A program made the translations under genes and the position numbers. From Methylomonas montana (GTDB lineage: Bacteria; Pseudomonadota; Gammaproteobacteria; Methylococcales; Methylomonadaceae), in NCBI RefSeq assembly GCF_030490285.1, contig NZ_CP129884.1:310001-374000 (forward strand): 64,000 bases of DNA, given 5' to 3'. Position 1 is the stretch's first letter. Every line of letters starts with the position of its first letter. Below, in pieces: positions 1-7,903 of the stretch. The notes beneath the pieces were generated by a model that had not been told where the DNA came from, searched no databases, and worked only from the letters and a program-made list of their open reading frames with translations.

Positions 1-85
1 GGTATTTGCTGTAAATGACGGCTATTCCCGAAATCATCAGCATTGCGACTAGCAGTGTCAGCAGGATGTTTCTTGCAATCGCCAT
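1..85 (-). CDS. ftsL: FtsL, cell division protein (partial, N-terminus only)
   Basis: The reverse strand encodes an N-terminus of 28 residues that begins MAIARNILL and runs straight into a hydrophobic segment, as expected for FtsL, a small bitopic membrane protein that recruits FtsB and FtsQ to the divisome. The ATG overlaps the rsmH stop codon (TAATG), so the two are translationally coupled. Identification rests mainly on position: ftsL follows rsmH in nearly all gammaproteobacterial dcw clusters. The gene runs off the left edge, so the coiled coil cannot be checked. Confidence 0.8.
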   Translation of the reverse strand, partial: MAIARNILLTLLVAMLMISGIAVIYSKY

Positions 86-1014
86 TAACGTTTCTCCGCG
101 ACTCGCATTACCGCGCTACGTGCACGAGGATTTTGTTGCAGCTCCCGTGCCTGTGCGCGTATCGATTTACCTATTTTCCTTAGCTGGCCTTGTTCTATGT
201 CCTGTTCTTTAATCGGCAATTTGCCGGGATTGGTTTTCGGGCCGGCTTGGTCTCTGATAAAACGTTTGACGATGCGGTCTTCCAGAGAATGGAAGGCGAT
301 TACGACTAAACGTCCGCCCGGTGCCAATACGTCGGCTGCTTGTTTCAATCCGGTTTTTATTTGTTCAAGTTCCTGGTTGATCTCTATCCTGATCGCCTGA
401 AAGCTGCGGGTGGCAGGATGTTTGTGCTTGTCGCGAAACGGCACGCTGTTTTCTATCAATTTGGCTAACTGTAAGGTTGTTTGCAGTGGTTGTTGCTGAC
501 GCTGATTGACCACGGCCTTGGCAATTCGTCTGGCAAAGCGTTCTTCGCCGTATTCAAACAGCACGCGAACCAATTCCTGTTCGTCGACGCGCGCCAGATA
601 TTCGGCTGCCGACAGGCCGTTTTCGCTGTCCATGCGCATGTCCAGCGGGCCGTCGCGCAAAAAACTGAAACCACGTTCTGCCGTGTCCAGCTGCGGCGAA
701 GATACGCCCAAGTCCATCAGGATGCCGTCGACCTTGCTAAGGTAACCGTGCTGTTCGATCACGGCGGTCAGTTCAGCGAAGCTGGCGTGATGCAAGCTAA
801 ATCGGCTATCTTCAAGCATCTGCTTGGCTTGGCAACTATTGATGGCATCAATGTCTCTGTCGAGTGCCAGTAGCCTGCCGGAGTCGTTCAGTAAGTTCAG
901 GATGCCGCTGCTATGTCCGCCGCGCCCGAAGGTGCAGTCCAGATAAATGCCGTCTGGTTTTATGTTGAGTTGCTGTAAAGCCTCGTCATACAAAACCGTT
1001 TGATGGGCGGTCAT
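85..1014 (-). CDS. rsmH: 16S rRNA m4C1402 methyltransferase RsmH (MraW)
   Basis: A 309-residue protein of full family length that methylates N4 of cytosine 1402 in 16S rRNA, using S-adenosylmethionine. The SAM-binding motif DCTFGRGGHS lies near residue 27, MDLGVSSPQLD near residue 100, and a conserved VIAFHSLEDR near residue 240. It lies 5 nt downstream of mraZ and overlaps ftsL by one base, so it is part of the dcw transcript driven from the promoter upstream of mraZ. Nothing unusual is seen. Confidence 0.97.
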   Translation of the reverse strand: MTAHQTVLYDEALQQLNIKPDGIYLDCTFGRGGHSSGILNLLNDSGRLLALDRDIDAINSCQAKQMLEDSRFSLHHASFAELTAVIEQHGYLSKVDGILMDLGVSSPQLDTAERGFSFLRDGPLDMRMDSENGLSAAEYLARVDEQELVRVLFEYGEERFARRIAKAVVNQRQQQPLQTTLQLAKLIENSVPFRDKHKHPATRSFQAIRIEINQELEQIKTGLKQAADVLAPGGRLVVIAFHSLEDRIVKRFIRDQAGPKTNPGKLPIKEQDIEQGQLRKIGKSIRAQARELQQNPRARSAVMRVAEKR

Positions 1015-1019
1015 CTCCG

Positions 1020-1487
1020 TTAAAACGACAGCGAGCCAAGTTCTTCAAGGCCCTCTGTATCGTTACCGTCCATCCATTCCCGTTCTTTGGCCTTCCAGGC
1101 GGCTTCGTTCCATATTTCAAATTTATTCAGTTGTCCCACCAGCATGATGTGCTTCTCCATGCCGGCAAACTCCCGTAAGGTTTCCGGCAGTAATAGGCGG
1201 CCTTGGCTGTCCATTTCGCATTCGGAGGCGTTGCCGATCACAAAACGCCGCAGCTTGCCGGCCATCTTGTTTAATGTCGGTAATTTGCTGATGGTCTGTT
1301 CGAGTTTTTCCCATTCCGGCAAAGGGTATAGCCACAGACAACCCGGCTCGCCAATGCATTTGTCGTCAACGGCAACAGTCACAATCATTTGGCGGTCGCA
1401 GCACTCCTGTAACTCCTCCCGATAGCGGGTAGGAATCGCAACGCGCCCTTTCGCATCCAAACTGATTGAACTTATGCCTCGAAACAA
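1020..1487 (-). CDS. mraZ: MraZ, dcw operon transcriptional regulator
   Basis: MraZ is a DNA-binding protein with two AbrB-like halves that controls the division/cell-wall operon. Both half-motifs are visible: DAKGRVAIPTRYRE near residue 9 and DSQGRLLLPETLRE near residue 92. I chose the TTG at 1487 because the protein then starts at the family-typical (M)FRGISSISLD and a GAGG ribosome-binding site (1494-1497) sits 6 nt upstream. An in-frame ATG at 1508 would add seven residues with no homology and a poor ribosome site. The resulting length, 155 residues, is close to the family norm. It is the first gene of the cluster, immediately after its own probable operator. Confidence 0.95.
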   Translation of the reverse strand: MFRGISSISLDAKGRVAIPTRYREELQECCDRQMIVTVAVDDKCIGEPGCLWLYPLPEWEKLEQTISKLPTLNKMAGKLRRFVIGNASECEMDSQGRLLLPETLREFAGMEKHIMLVGQLNKFEIWNEAAWKAKEREWMDGNDTEGLEELGSLSF

Positions 1488-1523
1488 GATGAACCTCAAA
1501 AATTCCAAAAAAATCCATTTCTA

Positions 1524-1550
1524 ACCACTTTATACCACTTTGGCACCACT
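1524..1550 (-). promoter_or_regulatory. MraZ-box-like operator (three AGTGGT repeats)
   Basis: Three copies of AGTGGT (reverse strand; 1550-1545, 1539-1534, 1529-1524) repeat at 11- and 10-bp intervals, about one helical turn. Two of them read AAAGTGGT. They start inside the -10 box and cover the predicted transcription start. MraZ is known to bind short direct repeats upstream of its own gene, of the form AAAGTG(T/G)N3 in mycoplasmas and TGGGN in E. coli, so this is most likely the autoregulatory operator. Confidence 0.7.
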
Positions 1551-1576
1551 ATAGTTTTCAAAAGGTGCTTAGTCAA
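1548..1576 (-). promoter_or_regulatory. sigma70 promoter of the mraZ-rsmH-ftsL operon
   Basis: On the reverse strand TTGACT (1576-1571) and TATAGT (1553-1548) are separated by exactly 17 nt, a near-consensus sigma70 promoter. The predicted start of transcription falls about 1540, inside the repeat array described next, leaving a leader of about 50 nt before the mraZ TTG. Confidence 0.8.
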
Positions 1577-1874
1577 GAGGCATTTAAATTAAATTCTTTC
1601 TTTTTCTACAAGGACTTACGCTGGGTTTGAGGTTGGTAGGGGGAGGGGGTGGGGGTTTTGAGTAAAAGTGATTTTTATCAAAAAGTTAATGATCATTTTT
1701 GATGTGAATTGCGATTACTTGAGTCTAATGCTTATTTATTGCAGGTAATTTTCTGCAAAAAGGCTTGGGAGCTTGGTGGGATTGCTGAGTGAAATCGGCA
1801 AAAAATCAAAATTAGGGGAAGACGACTGGGGAGATGGATTTGCTTAGGCTAATGCCGGAGAGCTTAAGTTGAAT
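1577..1874. other. intergenic region with a G-rich tract
   Basis: No gene is seen between the mraZ promoter and the gpsA stop codon. The stretch is AT-rich apart from a run of three G5 tracts separated by single bases at 1639-1655, preceded by GG pairs. No clear terminator for gpsA is visible. Confidence 0.6.
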
Positions 1875-2876
1875 TTAGTTATGCTCCGATTTTTGGTCGC
1901 GCGCTAATAAATTTTGGACGGCTTGTTTGGGCGGGAGATTGTTGAATAAGACGTTGTAGACCTGTTCTGTAATCGGCATTTCGACGCCGTGCTTTTGCGA
2001 AAGTCGGTAAGTCTCCCTGGCTGCCGATATGCCTTCGACCTCCTGATCGATTTCTCTCAAGGCTTGCTGCTGGTTTTTGCCTTGTCCCAGCGCCAAGCCG
2101 AACCGGCGGTTTCTGGATTGATTGTCCGTGCAGGTCAAAATAAGGTCGCCGAGTCCGGCTAAGCCCATAAAGGTATCGGGTTGGCCGCCCAGTTTAATGC
2201 CTAGTCGCATGACTTCGGTTAGGCCGCGAGTGATCAGTGCGGCTCGGGTATTGGCGCCAAAACCGAGGCCGTCGGCAATACCCGCGGCTATGGCGAGCAC
2301 GTTTTTGCTGGCGCCGCCTATTTGTACGCCAATCATGTCGCTGCTGGTGTAGATTCTGAAGCGCTGGTTATGGAGTCTTTCGCTGAGTTGCGCGGCGAAG
2401 CTATCGGAAGCGGAGGCAATGGTCAGTGCGGTAGGCAGGTCGGCGGCAACTTCTTGCGCAAAAGTCGGCCCCGACAGTACGGCGCATTCTATGTCCGCGC
2501 CTAGTATTTGCGTGGCTACGTCGCTTAACAAAGCGCCGTCTTGGCAGTCGAAGCCTTTTGTGGCCCAAGCGATTTTCGGTTTGCCGTTAAGCAAGGGTTT
2601 GATTTGCGACAGCGTATCTCTAAAGGCGTGGCTGGGGACGGATATTAGCAATACCGAACTGAAAGCCACGGCTTCCTGGAGGTTGTCGGTCAATTGCAGA
2701 TTGCTAGGAAAGCGGATCCCCGGCAAATAGCGGCTGTTTTCGCCTGTTTGCTTTAATATGGACAGATGCTTGGGGTTATAGCTCCACAATAGCGTGTCGC
2801 AGCCATTTCTGGCTGCTTGAATCGCTAGGGCGGTTCCCCATGAGCCGGCGCCGAGGATGCTGATTGATAGCGGCAT
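1875..2876 (-). CDS. gpsA: NAD(P)-dependent glycerol-3-phosphate dehydrogenase
   Basis: A 333-residue cytoplasmic enzyme that reduces dihydroxyacetone phosphate to sn-glycerol 3-phosphate for phospholipid synthesis. The N-terminal Rossmann motif GAGSWGTALA starts at residue 9, and the catalytic-lysine region KNVLAIAAGIADGLGFG lies near residue 191. Length is as expected. It is 5 nt downstream of secB on the same strand, and rhodanese-secB-gpsA reproduces the E. coli yibN-(grxC)-secB-gpsA order without grxC. Confidence 0.97.
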   Translation of the reverse strand: MPLSISILGAGSWGTALAIQAARNGCDTLLWSYNPKHLSILKQTGENSRYLPGIRFPSNLQLTDNLQEAVAFSSVLLISVPSHAFRDTLSQIKPLLNGKPKIAWATKGFDCQDGALLSDVATQILGADIECAVLSGPTFAQEVAADLPTALTIASASDSFAAQLSERLHNQRFRIYTSSDMIGVQIGGASKNVLAIAAGIADGLGFGANTRAALITRGLTEVMRLGIKLGGQPDTFMGLAGLGDLILTCTDNQSRNRRFGLALGQGKNQQQALREIDQEVEGISAARETYRLSQKHGVEMPITEQVYNVLFNNLPPKQAVQNLLARDQKSEHN

Positions 2877-2881
2877 CCAGC

Positions 2882-3355
2882 TTAGTTTAAGGTCTTTGCT
2901 TCAGGCTCTTGTTGAGCTTGTGCCTGTTGTAAGTGTTGCATGTACAGGGCGTCGAAATTGACGGGGGCCAAAATCAATTGTGGAAAGCCGCCTTTGTTGA
3001 CCAAGTCAGAAATCACTTCTCTAGCGTATGGAAATAGGATGTTGGGGCAAAAGCTGCCGAGCATCGGTCCCATTTCTTGTTCGGTGAAGCCTGCAATCAA
3101 AAAAATGCCGGATTGGTTAACTTCGACCAGGTAAGCGGTGCTGTCGCCGACTTTGACGGTGACAGTCAATGTCAACGAAACTTCATACATCGAATTTTCG
3201 ATGGGTTCGACATGGGTGCCGAGGTTGAGGTCCAACGCAGGTTCCCATTTTTGGGTGAATATCTTTGGAGCATTGGGGGTTTCAAAAGAAATGTCTTTGG
3301 TGTAAATCTTTTGAATCGCGAATTGCTTTTCGCTAGATGCGTTGATTTCGGCCAT
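2882..3355 (-). CDS. secB: SecB, protein-export chaperone
   Basis: A 157-residue SecB, the tetrameric cytoplasmic chaperone that keeps preproteins unfolded and hands them to SecA. The family core is visible in the middle of the protein (ALDLNLGTHVEPIENSMYEV, near residue 40) and in the CPNILFPYAREVISDLV segment near residue 103. It lies between the rhodanese gene (24-nt gap) and gpsA (5-nt gap), a conserved cluster. Confidence 0.97.
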   Translation of the reverse strand: MAEINASSEKQFAIQKIYTKDISFETPNAPKIFTQKWEPALDLNLGTHVEPIENSMYEVSLTLTVTVKVGDSTAYLVEVNQSGIFLIAGFTEQEMGPMLGSFCPNILFPYAREVISDLVNKGGFPQLILAPVNFDALYMQHLQQAQAQQEPEAKTLN

Positions 3356-3379
3356 GATGATGTGTTGTGGTTGGGTTGA

Positions 3380-3820
3380 TTAATCTTTGTTTTTGCTACT
3401 GATCTTTATCGGGAGTTTGTTATCTTCCCAGGATTGCATGCCGCCCGTCATATTGAAGACATGCTCAAAACCGGCTTTAGTAAGGGTTTTGCATGCCGCG
3501 ACCGAGCGGGCACCGGTTTGGCAGGTGACGATCACCGGGTGGGTTTTATGTTTTTCCAGTGAGCCTAATTGTTCTTCTACTTTGCTTAAAGGGACGTTGA
3601 TGGCGTTTTCGATATGGCTCTTGATAAATTCGTTTGATTCTCTGACATCGATTACAACGACGTCGTCGCTGTTCATTTTAGTAACGGCAATTAGCGGAGA
3701 AATACTTTCATATTTATTAAATGAATTGGCGAATAAATCCTGGATCAGCAGGAAAATGACGCATACCAGCGAAAATGCCAGTAAATAATGGTTGGTAACA
3801 AATTCGATATATTGATCCAT
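3380..3820 (-). CDS. membrane-anchored rhodanese-like sulfurtransferase (YibN type)
   Basis: A 146-residue protein with one N-terminal transmembrane segment (about residues 10-28) followed by a single rhodanese domain. The active-site loop CQTGARS near residue 99 carries the catalytic cysteine that would hold a persulfide. The architecture and the place upstream of secB match E. coli YibN. It starts 36 nt downstream of the ArsR-type regulator gene on the same strand, so the two may be co-transcribed. Substrate is not known. Confidence 0.88.
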   Translation of the reverse strand: MDQYIEFVTNHYLLAFSLVCVIFLLIQDLFANSFNKYESISPLIAVTKMNSDDVVVIDVRESNEFIKSHIENAINVPLSKVEEQLGSLEKHKTHPVIVTCQTGARSVAACKTLTKAGFEHVFNMTGGMQSWEDNKLPIKISSKNKD

Positions 3821-3856
3821 CGCTGAGATTTATTTGGGTGGTTTTGGAAAAACGGT

Positions 3857-4168
3857 TTAAGTGCCGCAGAAAACGCTGCGCATCATTTGAATCAGGTGTA
3901 TCACGCGTTCGTCGTCGATATAGTAATAAACCCGGTTGGCTTCTTTTTTGTAGTCCAGGATGCCTTTGTCTCGCAATATTGCTAAGTGTTGGGAGATATT
4001 GCTTTGGCTGGTGCCCACCTGCTCGACGATATCCTGTACGCTGATCGAGTTATTGCCGAGCACGCAAAGAATTTTCAGCCGCAAGGGATGCGACATCGCT
4101 TTCAAACAGCGCGCGGCACGATTAATATCGGTGTCGTCATAGAGGATGTTATCGTTTTGGTCTTCCAT
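3857..4168 (-). CDS. ArsR-family repressor, possibly persulfide-sensing (BigR/SqrR-like)
   Basis: A 103-residue winged-helix regulator of ArsR/SmtB type: the helix-turn-helix spans roughly residues 44-66 (VQDIVEQVGTSQSNISQHL), followed by the wing KKEANRVYYYI. No alpha3 or alpha5 metal-binding signature is seen. Cys35 (in RLKILC) and Cys101 (in SVFC) fall where the two persulfide-sensing cysteines of BigR and SqrR lie, as I recall those sequences; Cys21 is additional. With a rhodanese gene directly downstream, a role in sulfide/persulfide response is plausible but inferred. The ArsR fold itself is certain. Confidence 0.85.
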   Translation of the reverse strand: MEDQNDNILYDDTDINRAARCLKAMSHPLRLKILCVLGNNSISVQDIVEQVGTSQSNISQHLAILRDKGILDYKKEANRVYYYIDDERVIHLIQMMRSVFCGT

Positions 4169-4248
4169 TTAATAACGATGATCTGGGCAAAAGTTAAGAA
4201 CCGCGAGCGAACAATGGCACTTTTCGAACTATGACGACATGCCTGTGC

Positions 4249-4257
4249 TGGTATAAT
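4249..4257 (+). promoter_or_regulatory. extended -10 promoter candidate for envC-ctpA
   Basis: TGGTATAAT is a perfect extended -10 element (TGn plus TATAAT). No good -35 box stands at the right distance. It is the best promoter candidate in the 293-nt gap between the divergent arsR gene and the gpmI relic, and may originally have driven gpmI-envC. Confidence 0.45.
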
Positions 4258-4461
4258 GCCGCTATGGTGTAAGTGGGCTAAATTGCTTGCACTGACGCAA
4301 TAAAAGGTGAGCAAATCTAACAGAGTGGGCATTATTGTTCAATACCCCCGGTTTAGCGGCTTGGAAAAAATAGCTGGGCGGTAGCTGGAATGCCTCGACG
4401 ACGGCGCTTGGCGTTTACCGAATTACCGACCTACAAAACTAATGTTTGGAGTTTATAACTG

Positions 4462-4710
4462 ATGGCCAACCGAGCTAAGTCGTTGCTGTACAGTGACAGT
4501 TTCGCTCGAAATTCGCTCGCGGATGCTTATCGGTGCAACGAAGCCGGCCAAACACGTGCCATTAATCCGGTTTCACTGGTTTATATCAGGGATAACAAAA
4601 AGCTAGTCGACGCTGGCAGCCTGTCCAGTGTGGCGCTGACCAGGCTGGATATTTTAGGAGGGCCGCAACCGACGGAAATGACAGGGCCATCCCTGCTGGG
4701 CGTCTGACCG
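4462..4710 (+). pseudogene. gpmI: 3' relic of gpmI (cofactor-independent phosphoglycerate mutase)
   Basis: An 81-codon open frame ends with a recognisable GpmI C-terminus: NPVSLVYI, then AGSLSSVALTRLDILG and PTEMTGPSLL, corresponding to the family pattern (T)NPVPLVYV ... GGLSDIAPTMLDLLG ... PxEMTGRSLL. The full enzyme is about 510 residues, so some 85% is missing, including the phosphatase and transferase cores, and the metal-binding HTAHT segment just before NPV has decayed to QTRAIN. Its position directly upstream of envC is where gpmI stands in E. coli (gpmM-envC). A peptide could still be made, but without enzyme activity. Confidence 0.8.
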
Positions 4711-5955
4711 ATGCGCGTTGCCCGTTACTTATTGTTGGTTTGTATTGGGGGTGGCTGGCTTTTGCCCACATTAGCCGACCCCGGAAAGACCCGCAGCTTG
4801 GCCGATGTGCAATCGCAAATTCAGCAAGTCGGTGGCGACGTTAAAAGCCTGGAGGCGGAAAAGTCCAGGTTGCTCGAACAGTTGCAAAAGCTGGAACGGC
4901 AATATGGCGAATTAGCCAACAGCTTGCGCGCAATCAAATCGGAAATCAAACAGCAAGAATTGGCGTTGCAGGAGCTGCGTAACAAAAGTGCGGCCACTCA
5001 AAAGGATATGCGCGGACAGGAGAAAGAGCTTGAAGGCTTGATTAAATCGGCATATGCGATGGGTGGCGACAAGGAGGGGTTGAAAGTCATCCTGAATCAG
5101 CGTAATCCGGCGGTCTCCAGTCGGATGCTGGTTTATTACGATTATATCAGTAAGGCTAGATTGCAAAAGTTACAGGCCATGGCCGACGATTTTAAAATTT
5201 TGCGGCAGCTCGAGGCGCAAAAAGATACCGAAACTCAGCTGTTGCAGGTGTCGCTTGCTAAGAAGCAACAGGAAACCGATGCGATGCAGGCGCTGAAAAG
5301 TCAGCGAGAAATGCTGTTGGCTCGCATCGAGCAAGACTATTCATCGAAAAGCGATCAATTGGCTGGCTTGATCAACGACGAGAAAAAATTGCAGGCCTTG
5401 GTAGCATCATTACAGAAAACTGATGATAATGGAGGCCACGAACCTGTCGCCGAGCCGGAGCAAGTGCTTGAAAAGCACGAGAAGCGAGCGCTGCAGTCCG
5501 AATCATCCAAGAAAAAGTCCGAAGTCAATCTGGTTCGCGAGCCGGTAGGCCTCTCTTTTGCCGAGTTGCAGGGCCAGCTGCCTTGGCCGGTGCAAGGTGC
5601 TGTTACCGAGCGTTTTGGCAGTCGCCGTTACGAAACGACCTGGGACGGCGTGGTGATCAGCGCCCGTGAAGGTGCCGATATTCATGCCGTTACTGCCGGA
5701 AGGGTCGTTTACGCCGATTGGCTGCGCGGTTACGGCTTGATGATTATTGTTGATCACGGTAAAGGTTATATGAGTTTGTATGCATTCAATCAAAGTTTGC
5801 ATAAAAGCGTGGGAGAGCATGTTAGGGCTGGCGAGACCTTGGCTTCGGTAGGTCGTAGTGGTGGTCGTGCGGATGCTGCATTGTATTTCGGCATTAGGAA
5901 AAAAGGTCGGCCCGTTGATCCCGCGCAATGGTGTCGCAAACCGGCTAAGGGTTAA
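4711..5955 (+). CDS. envC: EnvC, murein hydrolase activator
   Basis: A 414-residue periplasmic protein that activates amidases during septum splitting. A signal peptide (residues 1-22) leads into a long coiled coil (about 28-250), a charged linker, and a C-terminal LytM/M23 domain (about 295-410). As in E. coli EnvC the M23 domain is degenerate: where active LytM enzymes carry zinc ligands it has WDGVV, SLYAFNQ and ALYFGIR, so it should be an activator and not a hydrolase. It lies in the expected gpmI-envC-ctp order. Confidence 0.93.
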   Translation: MRVARYLLLVCIGGGWLLPTLADPGKTRSLADVQSQIQQVGGDVKSLEAEKSRLLEQLQKLERQYGELANSLRAIKSEIKQQELALQELRNKSAATQKDMRGQEKELEGLIKSAYAMGGDKEGLKVILNQRNPAVSSRMLVYYDYISKARLQKLQAMADDFKILRQLEAQKDTETQLLQVSLAKKQQETDAMQALKSQREMLLARIEQDYSSKSDQLAGLINDEKKLQALVASLQKTDDNGGHEPVAEPEQVLEKHEKRALQSESSKKKSEVNLVREPVGLSFAELQGQLPWPVQGAVTERFGSRRYETTWDGVVISAREGADIHAVTAGRVVYADWLRGYGLMIIVDHGKGYMSLYAFNQSLHKSVGEHVRAGETLASVGRSGGRADAALYFGIRKKGRPVDPAQWCRKPAKG

Positions 5956-5992
5956 TCATTTACAGGAACAGGTTGTTGGAGTTTTAAAACAC

Positions 5993-7357
5993 ATGCTAAA
6001 AAACAGAAATATTTTGATTTTATTGGTCGGTTTTATTTTGGGCGCGACGCTGAGTTTGTGCAGCAGCGTCCTGGCGGAAAAGGAAGCGCCTGTTTCGACA
6101 AAAGGTGAGGATTTGCAGGCCTTGCCCTTCGACGAGCTGAGGACTTTTACCGAGATATTCGGCCGAATCAAGCAGGATTATGTCGAACAGGTATCCGACA
6201 AAAAATTGTTGGAAGATGCGATTCGCGGCATGCTGTCTGGTCTGGATCCGCACTCCGCTTATCTGGCTAGCGAAGAATATAAGGAGTTGCAAGAAGGTAC
6301 CACGGGCCAATTCGGTGGCTTGGGGATTGAAGTCGGCATGGAAAACGGTTTCGTGAAAGTGGTTTCGCCGATTGACGATACTCCCGCGCAACGTGCAGGC
6401 ATCAAAGCAGGTGATTTGATCGTGCGTCTGGATGATAAGCCGGTTAAAGGCATGACATTGGCCGATGCGGTAAAAGTCATGCGTGGCGAGCCGGGTAGCG
6501 AGATTGTGTTGACCGTTGTTCGCGAAGGCGAAGAAGCACCTTTGAAATTTACATTGACCCGCGACATTATCAAAGTCAAAAGCGTTAAAAACAAACTGCT
6601 GGAAAAAAATTACGGTTACTTGAGAATCAGTAGTTTTCAATCAGGCACGGGCCAAAGTTTGTTGGAAGCGGTTGACGAGCTGAAAAAAGAAAACGACGGC
6701 CCGTTGAAGGGTGTCGTGCTGGATTTGCGTAACAACCCTGGCGGCGTATTGAACGCAGCTGTCGATGTTAGTGATGCGTTTATCGATTCCGGTTTGATTG
6801 TTTATACCGAGGGCCGAATCAAAAATTCCGAAATGCGTTTTAGCGCTACCCCGGACGACGTGATTAACGGTGCGCCGATTGTGGTACTGATCAATGGCGG
6901 TTCGGCTTCGGCATCGGAAATCGTTGCCGGTGCGTTGCAGGATCACAAACGTGCCATCATCATGGGTGAGAAGTCGTTTGGTAAAGGCTCGGTGCAAACC
7001 ATCTTGCCAACCAGCAACGGCGCAGCGGTTAAGCTGACCACGGCTCGTTATTTTACCCCGTCAGGTCGTTCGATTCAGGCGCAAGGCATCGAGCCTGATG
7101 TAACCTTGGCAAGGGTCAAGCTGGAGTCGCTTGATAAGGCTAAGATCGAAGCCGTTAAAGAAGCGGATTTATCTCACCACTTGAGCAACGGTAACGCCAA
7201 GCCAGAGAAAAAGTCCGAGGAAGAGGATAAAGATGACGCCAAGGATCAGTCCGAAAAAGATGGCGATGCCGCTGAGTCTTCGGAAACTGAAATCCGCGAC
7301 TATCCTTTACATGAAGCGTTGAATCTGCTGAAAGGTATCAGCATCATGAAAAAGTAA
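5993..7357 (+). CDS. C-terminal processing protease, S41 family (CtpA)
   Basis: A 454-residue periplasmic serine protease. The ATG at 5993 gives a proper signal peptide (MLKNRNILILLVGF...) and has GGAG 11 nt upstream; a longer frame from 5858 runs inside envC and is rejected. A PDZ domain covers about residues 90-180; the S41 core has GSASASEI with predicted nucleophile Ser306 and GKGSVQ with general-base Lys331. The tail after about residue 395 is highly charged (Lys/Glu/Asp-rich) and low-complexity. It lies 37 nt after envC, an arrangement common in proteobacteria, and is closed by a strong terminator. Confidence 0.95.
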   Translation: MLKNRNILILLVGFILGATLSLCSSVLAEKEAPVSTKGEDLQALPFDELRTFTEIFGRIKQDYVEQVSDKKLLEDAIRGMLSGLDPHSAYLASEEYKELQEGTTGQFGGLGIEVGMENGFVKVVSPIDDTPAQRAGIKAGDLIVRLDDKPVKGMTLADAVKVMRGEPGSEIVLTVVREGEEAPLKFTLTRDIIKVKSVKNKLLEKNYGYLRISSFQSGTGQSLLEAVDELKKENDGPLKGVVLDLRNNPGGVLNAAVDVSDAFIDSGLIVYTEGRIKNSEMRFSATPDDVINGAPIVVLINGGSASASEIVAGALQDHKRAIIMGEKSFGKGSVQTILPTSNGAAVKLTTARYFTPSGRSIQAQGIEPDVTLARVKLESLDKAKIEAVKEADLSHHLSNGNAKPEKKSEEEDKDDAKDQSEKDGDAAESSETEIRDYPLHEALNLLKGISIMKK

Positions 7358-7373
7358 GTTAGTCGGCAAAGAA

Positions 7374-7408
7374 AAACCCGGTAGGCGATTCGCCTGCCGG
7401 GTTTTTTT
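7374..7408. terminator. bidirectional rho-independent terminator
   Basis: ACCCGGTAGGCGA and TCGCCTGCCGGGT form a stem followed by seven T. The opposite strand reads GGGTTTTTC, so it can also end the converging cysI-DUF934 transcript. Confidence 0.93.
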
Positions 7409-7447
7409 ATGTCTTAACGTTTGCGACGAAAAGTCGCTGTCTCGCGC

Positions 7448-7903
7448 TTAGTTGGTCGATGCCTGATAGCGTACCGAAAAGTCGTTCATGGCTTCCAAGG
7501 CCAGATTGATGTCGTCTGGATTGCTAAACTCGAAAGCGTTTACGCCGACGCGCGACAAATAGAACACTTGATCCGGCAGATATTGGCCTACGGCTCTGAT
7601 TTCGCCTTGATAGCCGTCGCGGTTGCGCAATAAGCGGGCTTGTGAAAAAAGCCGGCCATCGCCGAACATCGGAAAATCGAGTTCGATTAATGCGATATTG
7701 GCCAGGTCGGCTGCTAACGATTCGATTTGATTGCTAGGGTTCAAACGAACGCCGGTTTTGCCGGGGCGTTTGAGTAATTGATCTTTGTCGGCAAGCCAGC
7801 GGGCTAATGTCACCGTAATATCGCCGCTATCGTCGAAAGCACAATCGTCGGCGATAAAAGTCCAAGTATTTTCTACCAACTGTTGGTCTTTAATGATTTG
7901 CAT
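7448..7903 (-). CDS. DUF934 family protein, sulfite-reductase associated
   Basis: A 151-residue protein of the DUF934 family (conserved ANIALIELDFPMFGDGRLFSQARLLRNR in the middle), found next to the sulfite reductase hemoprotein gene in many proteobacteria and thought to be an accessory of assimilatory sulfate reduction; its biochemical role is unknown. I chose the ATG at 7903 (MQIIKDQQLV), which has AAAGAG upstream and overlaps the end of the reductase gene by 14 nt, so translation is probably coupled. The next in-frame ATG, 30 nt further up, lies deeper in the reductase gene. Confidence 0.88.
   Translation of the reverse strand: MQIIKDQQLVENTWTFIADDCAFDDSGDITVTLARWLADKDQLLKRPGKTGVRLNPSNQIESLAADLANIALIELDFPMFGDGRLFSQARLLRNRDGYQGEIRAVGQYLPDQVFYLSRVGVNAFEFSNPDDINLALEAMNDFSVRYQASTN

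Noticed and set aside
5503-5928. Antisense frame opposite envC
   Set aside because: A shadow of the envC coding sequence, without homology or a start context.
7374-7447. Attachment site or mobile element at the envC-ctpA / cysI junction
   Set aside because: The only structure is a standard bidirectional terminator; no repeats flank it.
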